Source of the DNA: Spisula solida
Lineage: Eukaryota; Mollusca; Bivalvia; Venerida; Mactridae
Direction: 5' to 3'
Assembly (NCBI GenBank): GCA_947247005.1
Contig: OX365946.1
Coordinates: 6,518,453-6,582,452 of the forward strand
DNA: 64,000 nt
The notes below the pieces were generated by a model, which was given only the letters and a program-made list of their open reading frames with translations, searched no databases and had not been told where the DNA came from. This document shows, piece by piece, positions 47,896 to 60,700 of this stretch. How positions within the stretch are numbered: the first letter of the stretch is position 1; each line of letters opens with the position of its first letter. Made by a program: the position numbers and the translations under genes.

Positions 47896-48319
47896 CAATT
47901 ACTGTTAAATATGATTTTTAATTGTAAACTGCAATAACATGATCCAATGGATAAGCTTGATAGCCTTCAAATAAATAAGTAGATATATCTCTGCTCTTGC
48001 GTAATGTTCATAGACTGTTCATGCCGAAATAAATATGAGTATTTATCAACCTACATTTGTATCAAACTAACAAGTCACACTATAGTCCGTTTAATGAGAT
48101 CTTTCACTTGTGTACAAACATTGCAATATCATAACATTATATATAATATTTGTATTGTTTTACACCTTTTAGTTTAAAAAAGTGTAGGTAAAACCAATAC
48201 CCACATACTAATACACTAAATACCTGTCAAAATAAGACATTGATAAAGTAATTTGCAATGTTTATTTACACAATGATATGTAAGCAGGTGACCGATCTGA
48301 TTAAACGAGTTGTACCTAC

Positions 48320-48723
48320 CTTTACTCTGTGTATTTGATGATGTAGTTTGTTCATACGGTGATTTAAAGCATGGAAGCGACTTTCTCCAGCACTGCTGTG
48401 CTTCTTTCTTCATGCAACAATAAAATATGAAGATGAAAAATCCTTGTGCAGAATTAAATATTGCAAACAGATAATGGAACACAATCCCGAAATCGTCCAC
48501 AGCAAATATTGCAAACACCCACGTGAGGCCCAGCAGAACAAGGAGACCCGTGGCTCCACGCAGGCGCACAGCGGTGTTGGAAGTGTCTGATTTGGTGAGT
48601 TTATTGCTGCTTCGATTAATAACCTGACGAATCACTAACACATATATTATGGAATTAACGATCAACATCAAACACACTGGACCAAGGAAAGCTCCATAGA
48701 ATGGTATTTGGAATAACCAGCAT
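48320..48723 (-). CDS. Adhesion GPCR exon: ECL2, TM5, TM6, TM7 and start of tail
   Basis: Acceptor TTTTTTAG, donor AAAG/GTAGGT; 404 nt. It begins with the conserved ECL2 CWL, whose Cys pairs with the TM3 region in this class. TM5 is about [20 protein letters not shown], and TM6 holds [14 protein letters not shown]7 is about [20 protein letters not shown], followed by [13 protein letters not shown], typical of the intracellular end. The donor is phase 1. Reading through it gives only an unrelated short extension. Confidence 0.92.
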
Positions 48724-51700
48724 CTAAAAAAGAAGAGATAACTAGTACTTAAAAACAAATACGCATACATTGTGTTTATCAAATAAAATTGCTTCGAGCA
48801 AAATGTTGAGAGTGTGAATGTGATTCAGATTGAACTAAATGTCGTTATCTTTTTTTATATTAAGATATTTTGTTGTAATGATGCAATTCATTCAGCATTG
48901 TAATATCTTGGAAATTGGTACCATAGAAGAAGACCAACAGAGTTTCATATAGCTTTAATGTACAGCCTAAACACTACAACATAAAACCATGAGTATTTAT
49001 AATAGACTGGTATCAGAGAGAGAAAGTCCACAGCGTATACTATACAGCGTTACTTGATGGAGATGAGTAAACTTTACTACAATGTTTCAATACTGCATTT
49101 TAAAAGCTTTTTTGTTAAGATGAAATTCCTTCAGCAAAATGTTGCTAATATTTAGAATAATCTGAATCAACTTACATTCCTCCTGGTTGTAGTCCGTAGT
49201 TGTTCGTTTTATTAACACCAAGTGTAACACCAACAATAAGAAGAGGTACACCTGAAATTATATAACAATACTAAACATAATGTAAGTAATGTTTTCGGCC
49301 ATAGGCATTTGGTTTCAAAGCGCCGTAAATTATTGATTTACCCTAGTCACTGATCGACCTGGGTTCTGAAGAGAGCAGAAGGTTGGGCAGCGGCCATGTT
49401 TATTCGCACTCTCTTCAGCACCCGGGTCGATCAGTGACTTGAGCAAATCATTAATTTACGGCGAGTTAAAACCAAATGCCTATGTTTTCGGCGACTTGTA
49501 TGAAATCAATATAGTTTAATATTCTAATCATACAAAGATAGCATGACGGTTACTGTATGATATTTTATGGTAAAACTAGTATGCAAATCTAAGAAACCAT
49601 GCAGTGCGTCTTTCATACTGAGAGGCAGTATATAGGCATACTTGATATATCTATTGTTGGGGATACGGATGGTACGGTACGTATGTGTCTGTATATTGTG
49701 TGGGTAGCTAGGCGATGTCGCTATTTCTGTATGGCTTAAAGTTGTCTGTGCACGTACAGTATTAAAGGTATCATAGTTACATGTTTTGCTAACCGCTCGT
49801 AACTACGTCTACTATTGTGGTTTTAATATATTATATTATTCATTTTCTAATCCTATATTTGTTGATTTGCTAAATTGTACGTGCCATAAAGTAAAATCAT
49901 GGTTGTAAGCAACAAAAAGGGAACGCTTTGGTTTGCCTGAAGTCGAATAATTGTATATTTATCTAATACGCACACATTTGTTCGGATATTGAACGTCGAA
50001 CCATTGCTACATAATAAAAATTATACGTTTTGTAACAGCCATGTAGCCAACAGTTACGCAATCCCGATAAGCCAACATTTGACCAACGGTGATCCGCCAA
50101 AGATGTTCCACCAACAGCGACGACAGACCAACAGTACAATCATTTGTTAACACTCGAACAATACCCTCACGATGGAAGGAATATTCTGCACAAGACGTTC
50201 GTAAAATTTTATGCGTTAAATTCGAGGGACAGGTTTACTCGTTCCGATGATTATACAAACTAGAGAAAATGAACCAGTTCAAGGATGGTATCAACCGAAT
50301 TTCGTTGCGTTCCATTCTGTGTTATGTACATTAGTTAAACAACACCCATTTGTACAGGCTTCCGTCTATTCCGAAAACGTATAGAATCAACTAGCATCCA
50401 GTTGTTCATGTCACTATGACAGACGCTCAATTCTCCTATTCTCTTATATAGGACCCTGTTTATATACTACCCAGTATATTGTTTGTATACTCACCCCATC
50501 CAAATAGTGCGCTCTTCATCTGGAAGTGTGCGATGTATGTGTCAAATATCTTCACCAAAGCTAAATACATGTAGAAAGCCTCAACTACCATCCAGCATAA
50601 AGCGGACAACAGGAAATAATGTAACATAACCGCCACTATCTGAAATAAAAAATATCAGTCGTACCACGTGGTAAATGACGTCATACCTTGCAACATAAAG
50701 CGGACAACAAGAAATAATGTAACATACCGCCACTATCTGAAATAAAGAATATCGGTCGTACCACGTTGTCAGTGACGTCATATTTGCCTACATTTAGCGA
50801 TAAAAGTTCATCGGTTCGGTGTTCAGCACCTGACGACAGTATCAAGTATCAAGTTTTCATCAGCTTGATTGGCAAAACACTCGCCGTTAACTCACAAATA
50901 TGCCTGTGATGAGCCTGGTGTGTTATGTTTTACACAGGCATGTATACTGTTTCAAAACCCCGTGCTATAAACGATCATATAACAAAGTCGTATATTGTTT
51001 GCTTTTGTCTATAGGAGTGCTTGCTGCCAATGAAAGCTATAATAATGCCATTGTCATTGACGCGTTAACAGACATTAACTTCACCAGACGTGAAATGGTA
51101 GATGAGCGGTATTTGTAATAGGAAACTGTATTGATAAGCATTGTAGAAATAAAAAGACAAATTTAACGCGTGTTTGAATAACAAATACAGCGTTTGATAG
51201 CATTTTACGATTGGACAGACATACACGTGATAAATAAGAAGACACGTTTCTCTATATCTTCAAAACAGGTATTGTCAATAGCACTGACACCATTGATGGC
51301 ACATGGAGATGTTTCTGGTTCCCGGTGGAAGGTAAGTTGTTAGTACTTGTAAGGATAATGTCAAGGAAAACTGGTTAGGTAAATCGGCCGCCGAATAGTT
51401 TGATAGTTTATTTTGAAATTCCAGAAAGTCGTAGACCCATCAGGACAACATATTTATATATATAATATTAGGATGACAATTAACAATTGTATAATACATC
51501 CATATGACAAAACATCCGTATATAACTAAGCAATTCTCGAGAAACGGCGCTTAACTCCCAGAAACACAAACTGACAGTGCTGACAATTACAACTTTGTTC
51601 CCTGACTAGAAATAACATGTTACGCTATATTTATGAGACAATATTATGTTTGCGTAAATGTTTCACTATAAGTCGCCATTAATACAAGAGTACTTATGAT

Positions 51701-54700
51701 ATTAGTACGTTGAAGAATCAGCATAAAAACAAAACGAAACTATACAAGGCAAACAAAGAAACGTCCACTATAATTATAGTAGTGTATTCATTTTGCTAGT
51801 AGCTAATAGATTGAACAATTATATTAATTCTTCTTTAAGATTTTAGCTAATAAATTGAACAATTATATTAATTCTTCTTTAAGATTTTTATTGATACGAA
51901 AAAGAAGATGATGACGGCTTGGCAGGTATAGCCCTTTCCCGAAACTAGGTTACCGTCCTAGGTTAATCCTCGATAACATCCCCTGATTTTCAATTCTTCT
52001 TCTTCCGGGGTCCCTGATAAGATCGGTATGTTGTAACATTGTACAAAATGTAGTTATGTAGCATGCTGAAAGTATTTTAGCTTAACAAAAATGTTCTTGT
52101 TTGTTATGTTTTAGTAGTATCAGTTAGAAAAATTAAGTTTGTATCCCATACTGCTGTAATACATTAGAATATTGCGAAATTAATTAAATATATACGGGGT
52201 TAAACAAAATATTTTTTTGAAAATTAAGAAAACACACCAATGATATTGTTTGTTCGATTGTCACTATAATAATCTTAGAATGTATCTGGTAAAATTAAGC
52301 AAAATGTTATGTTTTTCGAGTGCTCGATAGTTTATTTATTTATTAAAATCACGAGCACTATTGTGAACAAGCATGCCGATTGATATTTCTGCGCTCATTT
52401 AAAAAGTGCAAGTTTATTTCTACGTGTGTTATGGATGATTGTCAAAAATTTAATAGGTGAGTATCTTCATAAACATATCGTAAATTAATCCGTATAAGTT
52501 TATTCATAATTGTTATGAAATAATCTTCTAAACTTTTGAATAATGAAAGCGCTCGTGAATATGATATTTTACTAAGAAATATATTCAAATTTTAATGAAA
52601 TTGCATTATCTTAATAAGAATTTTAGGCCATGTAATCACTTTCCTACATGTTCGTTAAACTGACAACTAAAGAAAAGCAAAACCAGTGCCAATAAAGTAG
52701 TTTTATCTCAAGTATTACGGATCGCTAGTACTAAGAGAAATGGCTGAATAAACATTGTATAGATATACGGAAACCCCGGAAGTTGAGGGATTTATCTGGC
52801 GCATGCGCATATGCGTCGAGGGAAAACCATGTCCAAAGGAGGCAACCTAGTTTCGGAAAGGCACCATGTTCTTTACCTTTGGCTTTCATACAGCGCACAA
52901 TCAAACAGTCGGTGCTCTATCATTAGAGACAAGTACAGAAAACAATCGTAGGTGCCAAGTAAGACCACAGATCGCAAAACTACATTTTCTGCGACAGCTC
53001 AAGGTAAAATGACCTTAAATATATGCATTAAAACTTTGATTCAAAATCCTACCTTACAACCGGCGTCACTGCTGGAAGCATACGGTTGTACACCAACGAG
53101 GAATATTATATCGACCATTCCTATAGCAACGCATAGATTCATCAATATCTTGGACGGATTGTCTCGCCTTAGCTTTCTAAATACAAACATGTGTTTATTA
53201 AAAATAATATGAAAATAACTGCGCCCGTATTCACAAACATATTTTAGATATTGCTTGGCCTAAGAAAATATAATATTCTAAGTGTGGTCCATAATTTCTT
53301 ACATTTGTTTGCAATAAAATCTTAGTTTAGTCTTAGGTGGAATTTTGTCAATGTATTTCAATATATAAACATAATTGTCTAAGATAAACATTGAAACTAT
53401 CTTATTTCTTAGTGAAATAGAAAATGTCTTTGGAAAATATATATGATGCCCTGGTGTACTATTTCCTTGTCAATAAAAGAACGTTTTGTAAGTCCCTGAA
53501 CTAATGCTATTTAGTTATCTAACTTACCTAAATTTCACATAAGTGAACAGGGTACATAACACACCAAACAATGACAATCCACAGCCTATGTAGGATATAA
53601 TAGAGAGAACCAGCGCGTTTACCTTTCCCAGGGAACCACCAGTACCGTAGACATCCTGGTGAAAGAAAACATTGACATGTACAGTATTTCATACCGACCG
53701 TGAAACACTCAGGGATTATCAGGATAAGGCTCAATGAGTCCAAAAAGCATGCTTAATATACATTTAATGAACAATCATTGAATAATTACGATACTCACCG
53801 TTCATGAATAATTACTAAATCATTATGACACTTACCGTTGATGAATAAACACCATGAATGAAATATGATATTACCACTAAAGCATTATGATACTCTGACC
53901 GTTAATGAATAACCACTAAGGTATTGATGAACAATCTCTACACCATTAATCATCATAAAGTAATACTAAATAAATCATTATAACACTTACCATTAAGAGA
54001 GCAAAGTTTGTCAGATGGTCACAATGGCATACGGTGTATGTATCGGTGGTGAAATTGACAGTACAACCGGAGGAGGACCACACACCAGCACTGGTATCCC
54101 AGAACACGCATGATGCATTCTCTCCTTGCTGAAAATATAACAAATTAATTTAATCTGCCTGTAAAGTAAGGTACAAGTTACTTTATTTACTCTAGACCCA
54201 TTCACGAAGGTGTCCGTCGACACAGAAGTATGAAGGAAGAGAAGACAGGCCCCTTTTAAGTCTGAGGAAAAATACATTTGGAAATGTTTTATAAATTGCA
54301 ACCGCTATTTTAACTATTGGTGTAAATAAACGGTATATTGTATTCATATTCGTTTTTAAACTCCTCAATTAACAACTAACCGACGCATGGAATCAAAGAA
54401 CATCAATCATATTATTTCAAGTCCATGTAAAGCATCTTTTAAAAAGAAGTTATAAATATTTTGAGAATACCGAAAAAGTTGAAACAACAGGACAAATCAT
54501 GTGGTCAAGTTCTGTGTTCGGTCTTCTCAGATTACATCGTACATACTATTAGGTAATTACATAAGGACATTATATTTCAACATGCCCAGAAGCGGGGGTT
54601 TATTCAGTTAGAAAATTATACTTTTTTTACGTTCACGTTGTGCTTATTCGGCACAAAACACAAGGAACAATATATTGTATATATATATTATTGTTCCCTA

Positions 54701-57700
54701 GCATTTCTAGATAAAAGTACCAGAGACCACGCATGCAGTAACTGTTGCTAAGTTACCACTGCCCCATCGAGTGAGAAGTTGTCATTAACGCATTGTTATT
54801 GTTATACATAATTATGTCTACGCAGCTTCACCGAGAATATAATTGACCTTCAAGGGTCGACAAACCAGACACATTGTTATTTCTACTGTTTTCTAGACTC
54901 TGCATGCATACAGTACTGTGTTGATTATATACCTGGCTGTGTTTAATCATTACAATGAAGATGATCAAAAATTTCTTATTCGCTAAACAGTGTCCTTATG
55001 AACAAACGTTTTACGACAGAAAATAAGATTTCAAATGCACAAGACATTTGTGGTGAGCTTTGTGGTGTTTACTTGTGGTATGTGTGTTCTTTCATTGGTA
55101 TGAATTACGTTTATGCCTTTTTGAGCAGCTGCTTCTGTGGTGTTGTTGAGTGCTGTCTTCCCTGTCTGATTTGTCTTTATCACTTTTATGAATTGGCTTG
55201 AATTTCTTTCAAATGTATCAAACAATTGACATTTGTATGTAGAATTATTACGAGTAACTGTATGTGTATGCTAATTATCATCAAAATTGATACATGTATT
55301 ACAACATGAATATTGTGAAGAAACGCCTCCTTTATAGCCTTGTAATCTAGTGCGGAATTTATCGAGTTCGATCCAAAGCCGCATCATATCAAAGACGAAA
55401 TAAAAATAGTACCCGTAATTCTCTTGCTAGACGCTTAGCAAAAAAGAGAAACTGTCTTCTCTACTCTCATACCCTCGTGGCTCTACCACTAGGCTTTCAA
55501 TACAGTTCATTTTTTATTTCGTCTTTGGTGTGGCATAGCATAATACCCCTAGTCACAGTAGAGTCGAAATTAGTCGAAGTTCTGATTGCATTTCAAATAC
55601 AGGCATTCTGATCTATATCTGCGACCACTTTCCCTCAAGTGTATCGATTTATTATTGTTTTCATTCAAACTGGTTCAGTGCTACTCCTGCTGGTTCGATA
55701 ATAGTGTGACCGGGGTATTACATCAAACTTACATTAGTATGGTGTAGAGTGACGACCACCGGTGACTGTAAATCTTTGATCACGTGATTGGGTACAGTTG
55801 CAGCTATCACATTACTGTTCACTTTCCTCTCGGCTTTAATGACATCATCACCCTTTGGGATTTCTTTAGTTTCGTTCGTCTGTGTTATGGTCTAGAAATA
55901 GCATCAATTTAATGTCATTCTCGTAAAATTTAAGATGGATCGCCTAAGAGCATAATGATGCCAAATATGTAGTGTCCATAACCCATAACATAAGGTTATG
56001 TTATATAATATATAATACTTTTTTTTGATATCTGATGAAGACTTGAAGACACGTGTTCGATGAAATAAAATTGATGAAAGACTTGTTGTCTGTTATGTGT
56101 TCCAATTTACTTCACTGCTCTATTATGCAAATAAAATGATAAGATACATAGATAGTTTATTTCAAACATCAGTTATCGTGTGAACATACAAACAATATAA
56201 CATGTAAAAATCATATTCCATAGCATGGAACGGATTCGTGGAGTGGTGTCCACTCTACGGCTCCACTCCAAGTATTGTATATGTTAGTGTAAAGTGTTCT
56301 TTGATAAATGATTCATTCTTAGCTGACGTTACGCTCCTTATATCGTTCTATTGTAGTTTCGGGCGATGCAATTGGAGAGTAAACTGACGTCAATTCTGTG
56401 CGCCAGGCCAGTGTAAGGTGACCCTGTTTAAATAGCTGTAACTATTAGACCGTCTATTTGTTTTCGTTCATAATTGTGCTAATAAGAAGATTCCACTTTC
56501 TAATTATATATATTTTTATTAATATTGTTTAAACACGCGGGTTTTATGGTAATTGTCCTGTCTATTTGTGGACGCCCCTTGTGTTATCATATAAAGACTC
56601 GTAAAAGGTTGAACAATCAAATGCCGGGGACTGTTACTTAATACTATTTACGATGTGATGTTGAATCTTAGACTACAACAACCTAAAGCAATGTGGAAAT
56701 TTTCATACCGAAAATAACTTTGAGTTTCTGTAAAGTGATAACGATACTTTGCCGACAGAAGACCGCTGAAATGCTGATAAAGATTGAAACAAAGAGCTTG
56801 GTAATACAATCCCTGATTGACCGTCCCCAGGGCTATCTGGTGTCTTGCTTAATGTAACCTGAAAAATAGATAAAGAGAAGCAATTTGTTTAATGTATTGA
56901 GTATTGCACGTAAGGCTTATTCAAAACGCATTTGTTCATATACAGAAACATCAACTTCTAATGTTCAAGGTTTCGGTTTTCTTAAGTATTGATGCTATAT
57001 CGGTAAACCACACTTCCAGGATTCCGGTACTTAAGTATATAAATATAAGTAAAGGTTAATAGGTATTGTGAATTAACAATGGCAATCATAATGGAGACAA
57101 AACATCTAGTAAGATGGTTTAACAGTCACATCTTGTTATATAGAATTATCCGTTAAATCGAAATGTTTTGAAAGTACAAGTTTGACCAGTACAGACTTTT
57201 ACGAGCAGGATGGACACTTTCGACAATTATACAAAAGCGATGTTAATCTATTACTGGATTGCCCATTGTAATTATTTTACGTGCCTATGAGGAAATAAAA
57301 GAAGAGCCTCGTTATTACTCTCCCGTTGGATCGGATCGATTCCTGGGGGGATAAACACGTGACCATAATTTGAAACAAGATGGCGGCATAGACGCGAATA
57401 TTATCGTTTTGGGGCTATTATTTCAAGGTGAGTACGGAATTAAAACATCTTACATATCCCATCATATGGTACTCAAAACGCGCTTTCCATCGGTGTATAA
57501 TATGCTTGTCTGGTATGTTTACTTTCTGAGAACATTAAGACCAAAATTTCGAGTCGAGCACATGTAGCCATGGTGTATTTCACGCTATTGATACATTTTA
57601 GTGTTTTTGTGACCAAATCTCACTTTTGTGGAGTATTTAAAGCAACTACTTACTAGAAATAGTTTATAATGTATGTCAGCACAAGTCATTAGCTCATATT

Positions 57701-60700
57701 TATCATATTTACGACATTTATCAATTTTGCATGAATTGGTGCATCCCACGCTGAATAAAACGATGGTGCATTTCACGTTATTTTAACATACCCATGTAAT
57801 AATTCACCACAATTTCGCATACATGTAATCGGTTCCTTTTGCAATGTGTTTTTTTTATTATGTTAGAACAAAGGTATCAGTCTAAGATTGTATGTTTGTT
57901 TGTTATGTGGATATGGCAAATGGATTGCACTGGCATGTTGTACAACATATCAACTATAAAGTCTGTTTTGAAACTCAAGAGTGTCTTAGTATGCTACTGT
58001 ACTAACAGTGTCAGTACTTGTTCTACACCATTTATATGCAATATAAGCCCGTACCAGTATTGTACGTTAGCTAACTAACAATATATCATTTCCTTAGGTA
58101 TGATTGCTTAGATTTGATTGAAGACATGAGAACAGCAAGACTATACAGCGTGTTTGGGAAGGTCTTAAGCATAGCGGGTCTTCGAGGTCACGAGAGACGC
58201 CACAGACGCCTCATCCGTGTTGCTTGTGTCCGTGGAAAAGAACCCGGCTCATTTTAAAATATTTAGTTGGTACTTTTGAGAATACAGTCCAGGAAAACTG
58301 GTTTGTCAAGTCGTGGTTTGATTAGTCATATATAGTATTTAGGTAACGTGAAACTATGTCAAGAACACAAAACTATAATAATAAATTAATGTAGAAGTAT
58401 CGATACATGTGCACAGATATTGCGATGTTACTTTGCATTTAATTTTTGATAGGTCACACTACTTAATCTATAACAAAGTGTTTGCACAGAGACTGATTTG
58501 TGCTAATATGTTATGTTTCATAACAATCTTCCCATGTTTTGTTGCAATATACACGTGCCTTATGATAAAGGTATCACATTAATTATATACAATTTGAACA
58601 GTCGAGGAAATTGCCCGATTATGCAATTCGGGGATTCCCCTTAGGCCTACAATTTGCCCGATCCGGAAATTTTGCTCCTAAAATTGCCTGGTCGGTCAAT
58701 AGAAACGCCCATCGTTTCAAAAATTTAACCTGTACATAAGGATTTTTGAAATTGAGATGATCTGATTGAACATTTATCTAAAATCCGACTGTTCATAATT
58801 ATTTCCCATTGTCTAGATTCCGAGATTTTTTCCCCTTCATTTTGGCAATTTAAATTACTCGATCGGGCAAGAAAATATAGAATAGTAGAAAGTTGCCAAA
58901 AACAGACAAGTGAACCCAATGAATTTAGACCAGCAAAAAAGTTTTTAAGGATAGAAATCTCAGAATCTAGACAATTGAAGAGAAATTGGAACGATAGTAT
59001 CTTAGATATACTCTTTGTGATATGAATCATGTGTTCATATTATCGCTTGGTTAAATATCTTTGTACACAGGCCAGTTCTGAGGCCGTATGTACAAATTGT
59101 ATGTACGTATGATCACGCATTTTTTCGAGCAGAATTTCCCGATCGGGCAAATATTTAGGGGAATCGCAGAATTACCCGATCGGTAAATTTCTCCCACTGA
59201 TAAATGAACGTTATAGTTTTTTAATAAAGACATCAACAATTTTTGGTTAGAGTTGATGTTTTTATTTCCTTTGATCGATAAATTTTATATGTGATTACGC
59301 ATATGTGTTGTTTATTGTTAAGTAATGTTTAATGAACGAAAGCATCGTTATATTGTATTTGTTTATTTCTCATTATTCCTCGTATGACAAGGTTGTATAA
59401 TCAATTATCAGTAAACGATCTAAAAGTCTTTAACCGCTGGTGTGCTGCAGCAAGATTTTCGGCGACGGATCTTTGTAACTTCTTTCACGCAACAATCCTA
59501 CAAGAAAATGTGTTCAAGGGGTTCGATTTATGTATAGTATGCCATGACAATATTAGCCTTTGTCAGTGTAGGAAAAAAGGAAATTCGGGGATTCCCTTAA
59601 CTACTTGCCCGATCGGGAAATTTTGCTCCATAAATTGTCTGATCGTGCAATCGAATTGCCATCTTTTGAAAATCTAACCTGTGCATATGGATATTTGACA
59701 TGAAGACAATACGATTGTATATTTCGTACCAAAAAAGGTTTATCTAAAATCCTATCGTTCAGAACTATTTGACATTGTTTATATTCTGAGATTTATGTTC
59801 ACTTTCCTGATCAGGTAACTAAAGATATTTTGAATAGTATAGAAAGTTGCCAAAGCGGACAAGTTAATACATGTACAATGAATTTAGACAGTTTTTAAGG
59901 CTATATATCTCAGAATCAAGATATTTCAAAGGAAATTTGAACGGTATTATCTTGGATATAAAAATGTGATATGGAATATTTGTTCAGATTATCGCTTGGT
60001 CAAATAACCTGATGCCAAGGTTAGTCTTCTAAGGTATAAATAAATTAACTATTTTTCGATCATAATTGCCAATCGGGCAATTCCCTCACTGTTTGTTTAC
60101 AAATAAAAATGACAAAATAAACACGGCACGGTACACTTGTCGCTGGTTTCAGGTGTAATCTGGAAGTAAATGTCCTTTTTTAAAGTGATTATGCACAAAA
60201 GCGAAATTAATAAGACATCGGAAATGCATTTAATTGTCATTTTTATTTGTAAACAAAGGCTAGTGTTATCTCCGGCACACAACATGTATATAAAATACGA
60301 CTAAGAGATGTCAGGATGCATGCTTAATACAATTAATATGGGAAAATAACACCCATTTCTGTAATAAAATACATATCAGCGTGAAATGCACCATTCTTTG
60401 TTTGTGGATTGGACGTGAAATGCACCATCGTTTTATTCGGCGTGGGATGCACCAACACATTCGAAATTGATAAATCTCGTACAAATGATAAATATGAGCC
60501 AATGACTTGTGCTGACATACATTGTAAACTATTTCTAGTAAGTAGTTGCTTTAAATACTCCACAAAAGTGCGATTTGGTCACAAAAACACTAAAATGTAT
60601 CAATAGCGTGAAATACACCATGGCTCCTTGTGCTCGATTCGAAATTATGGTCTTAATGTTCTCAGAAAGTTAACATACCAGACAAGCATATTATACACCA

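Larger units (their letters stand above)
43977..48319. other. Intron of the adhesion GPCR gene (inferred), with repeats
   Basis: Separates the TM5-7 exon from the first tail exon. It contains two copies of the ~55-bp core, a mariner-like element (46163-47183) and the 95-bp tandem repeat (47594-47895). CCTAGTACGATGGGTGTTCC, inverted near 45955-45970, is an orphan mariner-like end. Confidence 0.5.

Noticed and set aside
59384..59677. 97-codon plus-strand frame in the long-armed element
   Set aside because: Its Cys-containing end comes from the GCCCGATCGGGC palindrome repeat, which gives a similar peptide on the other strand at 59051-59239. There is no independent evidence of coding.
57585..60606. 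Paired 63-65 codon frames in the two arms (57585-57776 and 60409-60606) as a conserved gene
   Set aside because: They are alike because the arms are inverted copies of each other, so conservation is not independent evidence of coding.
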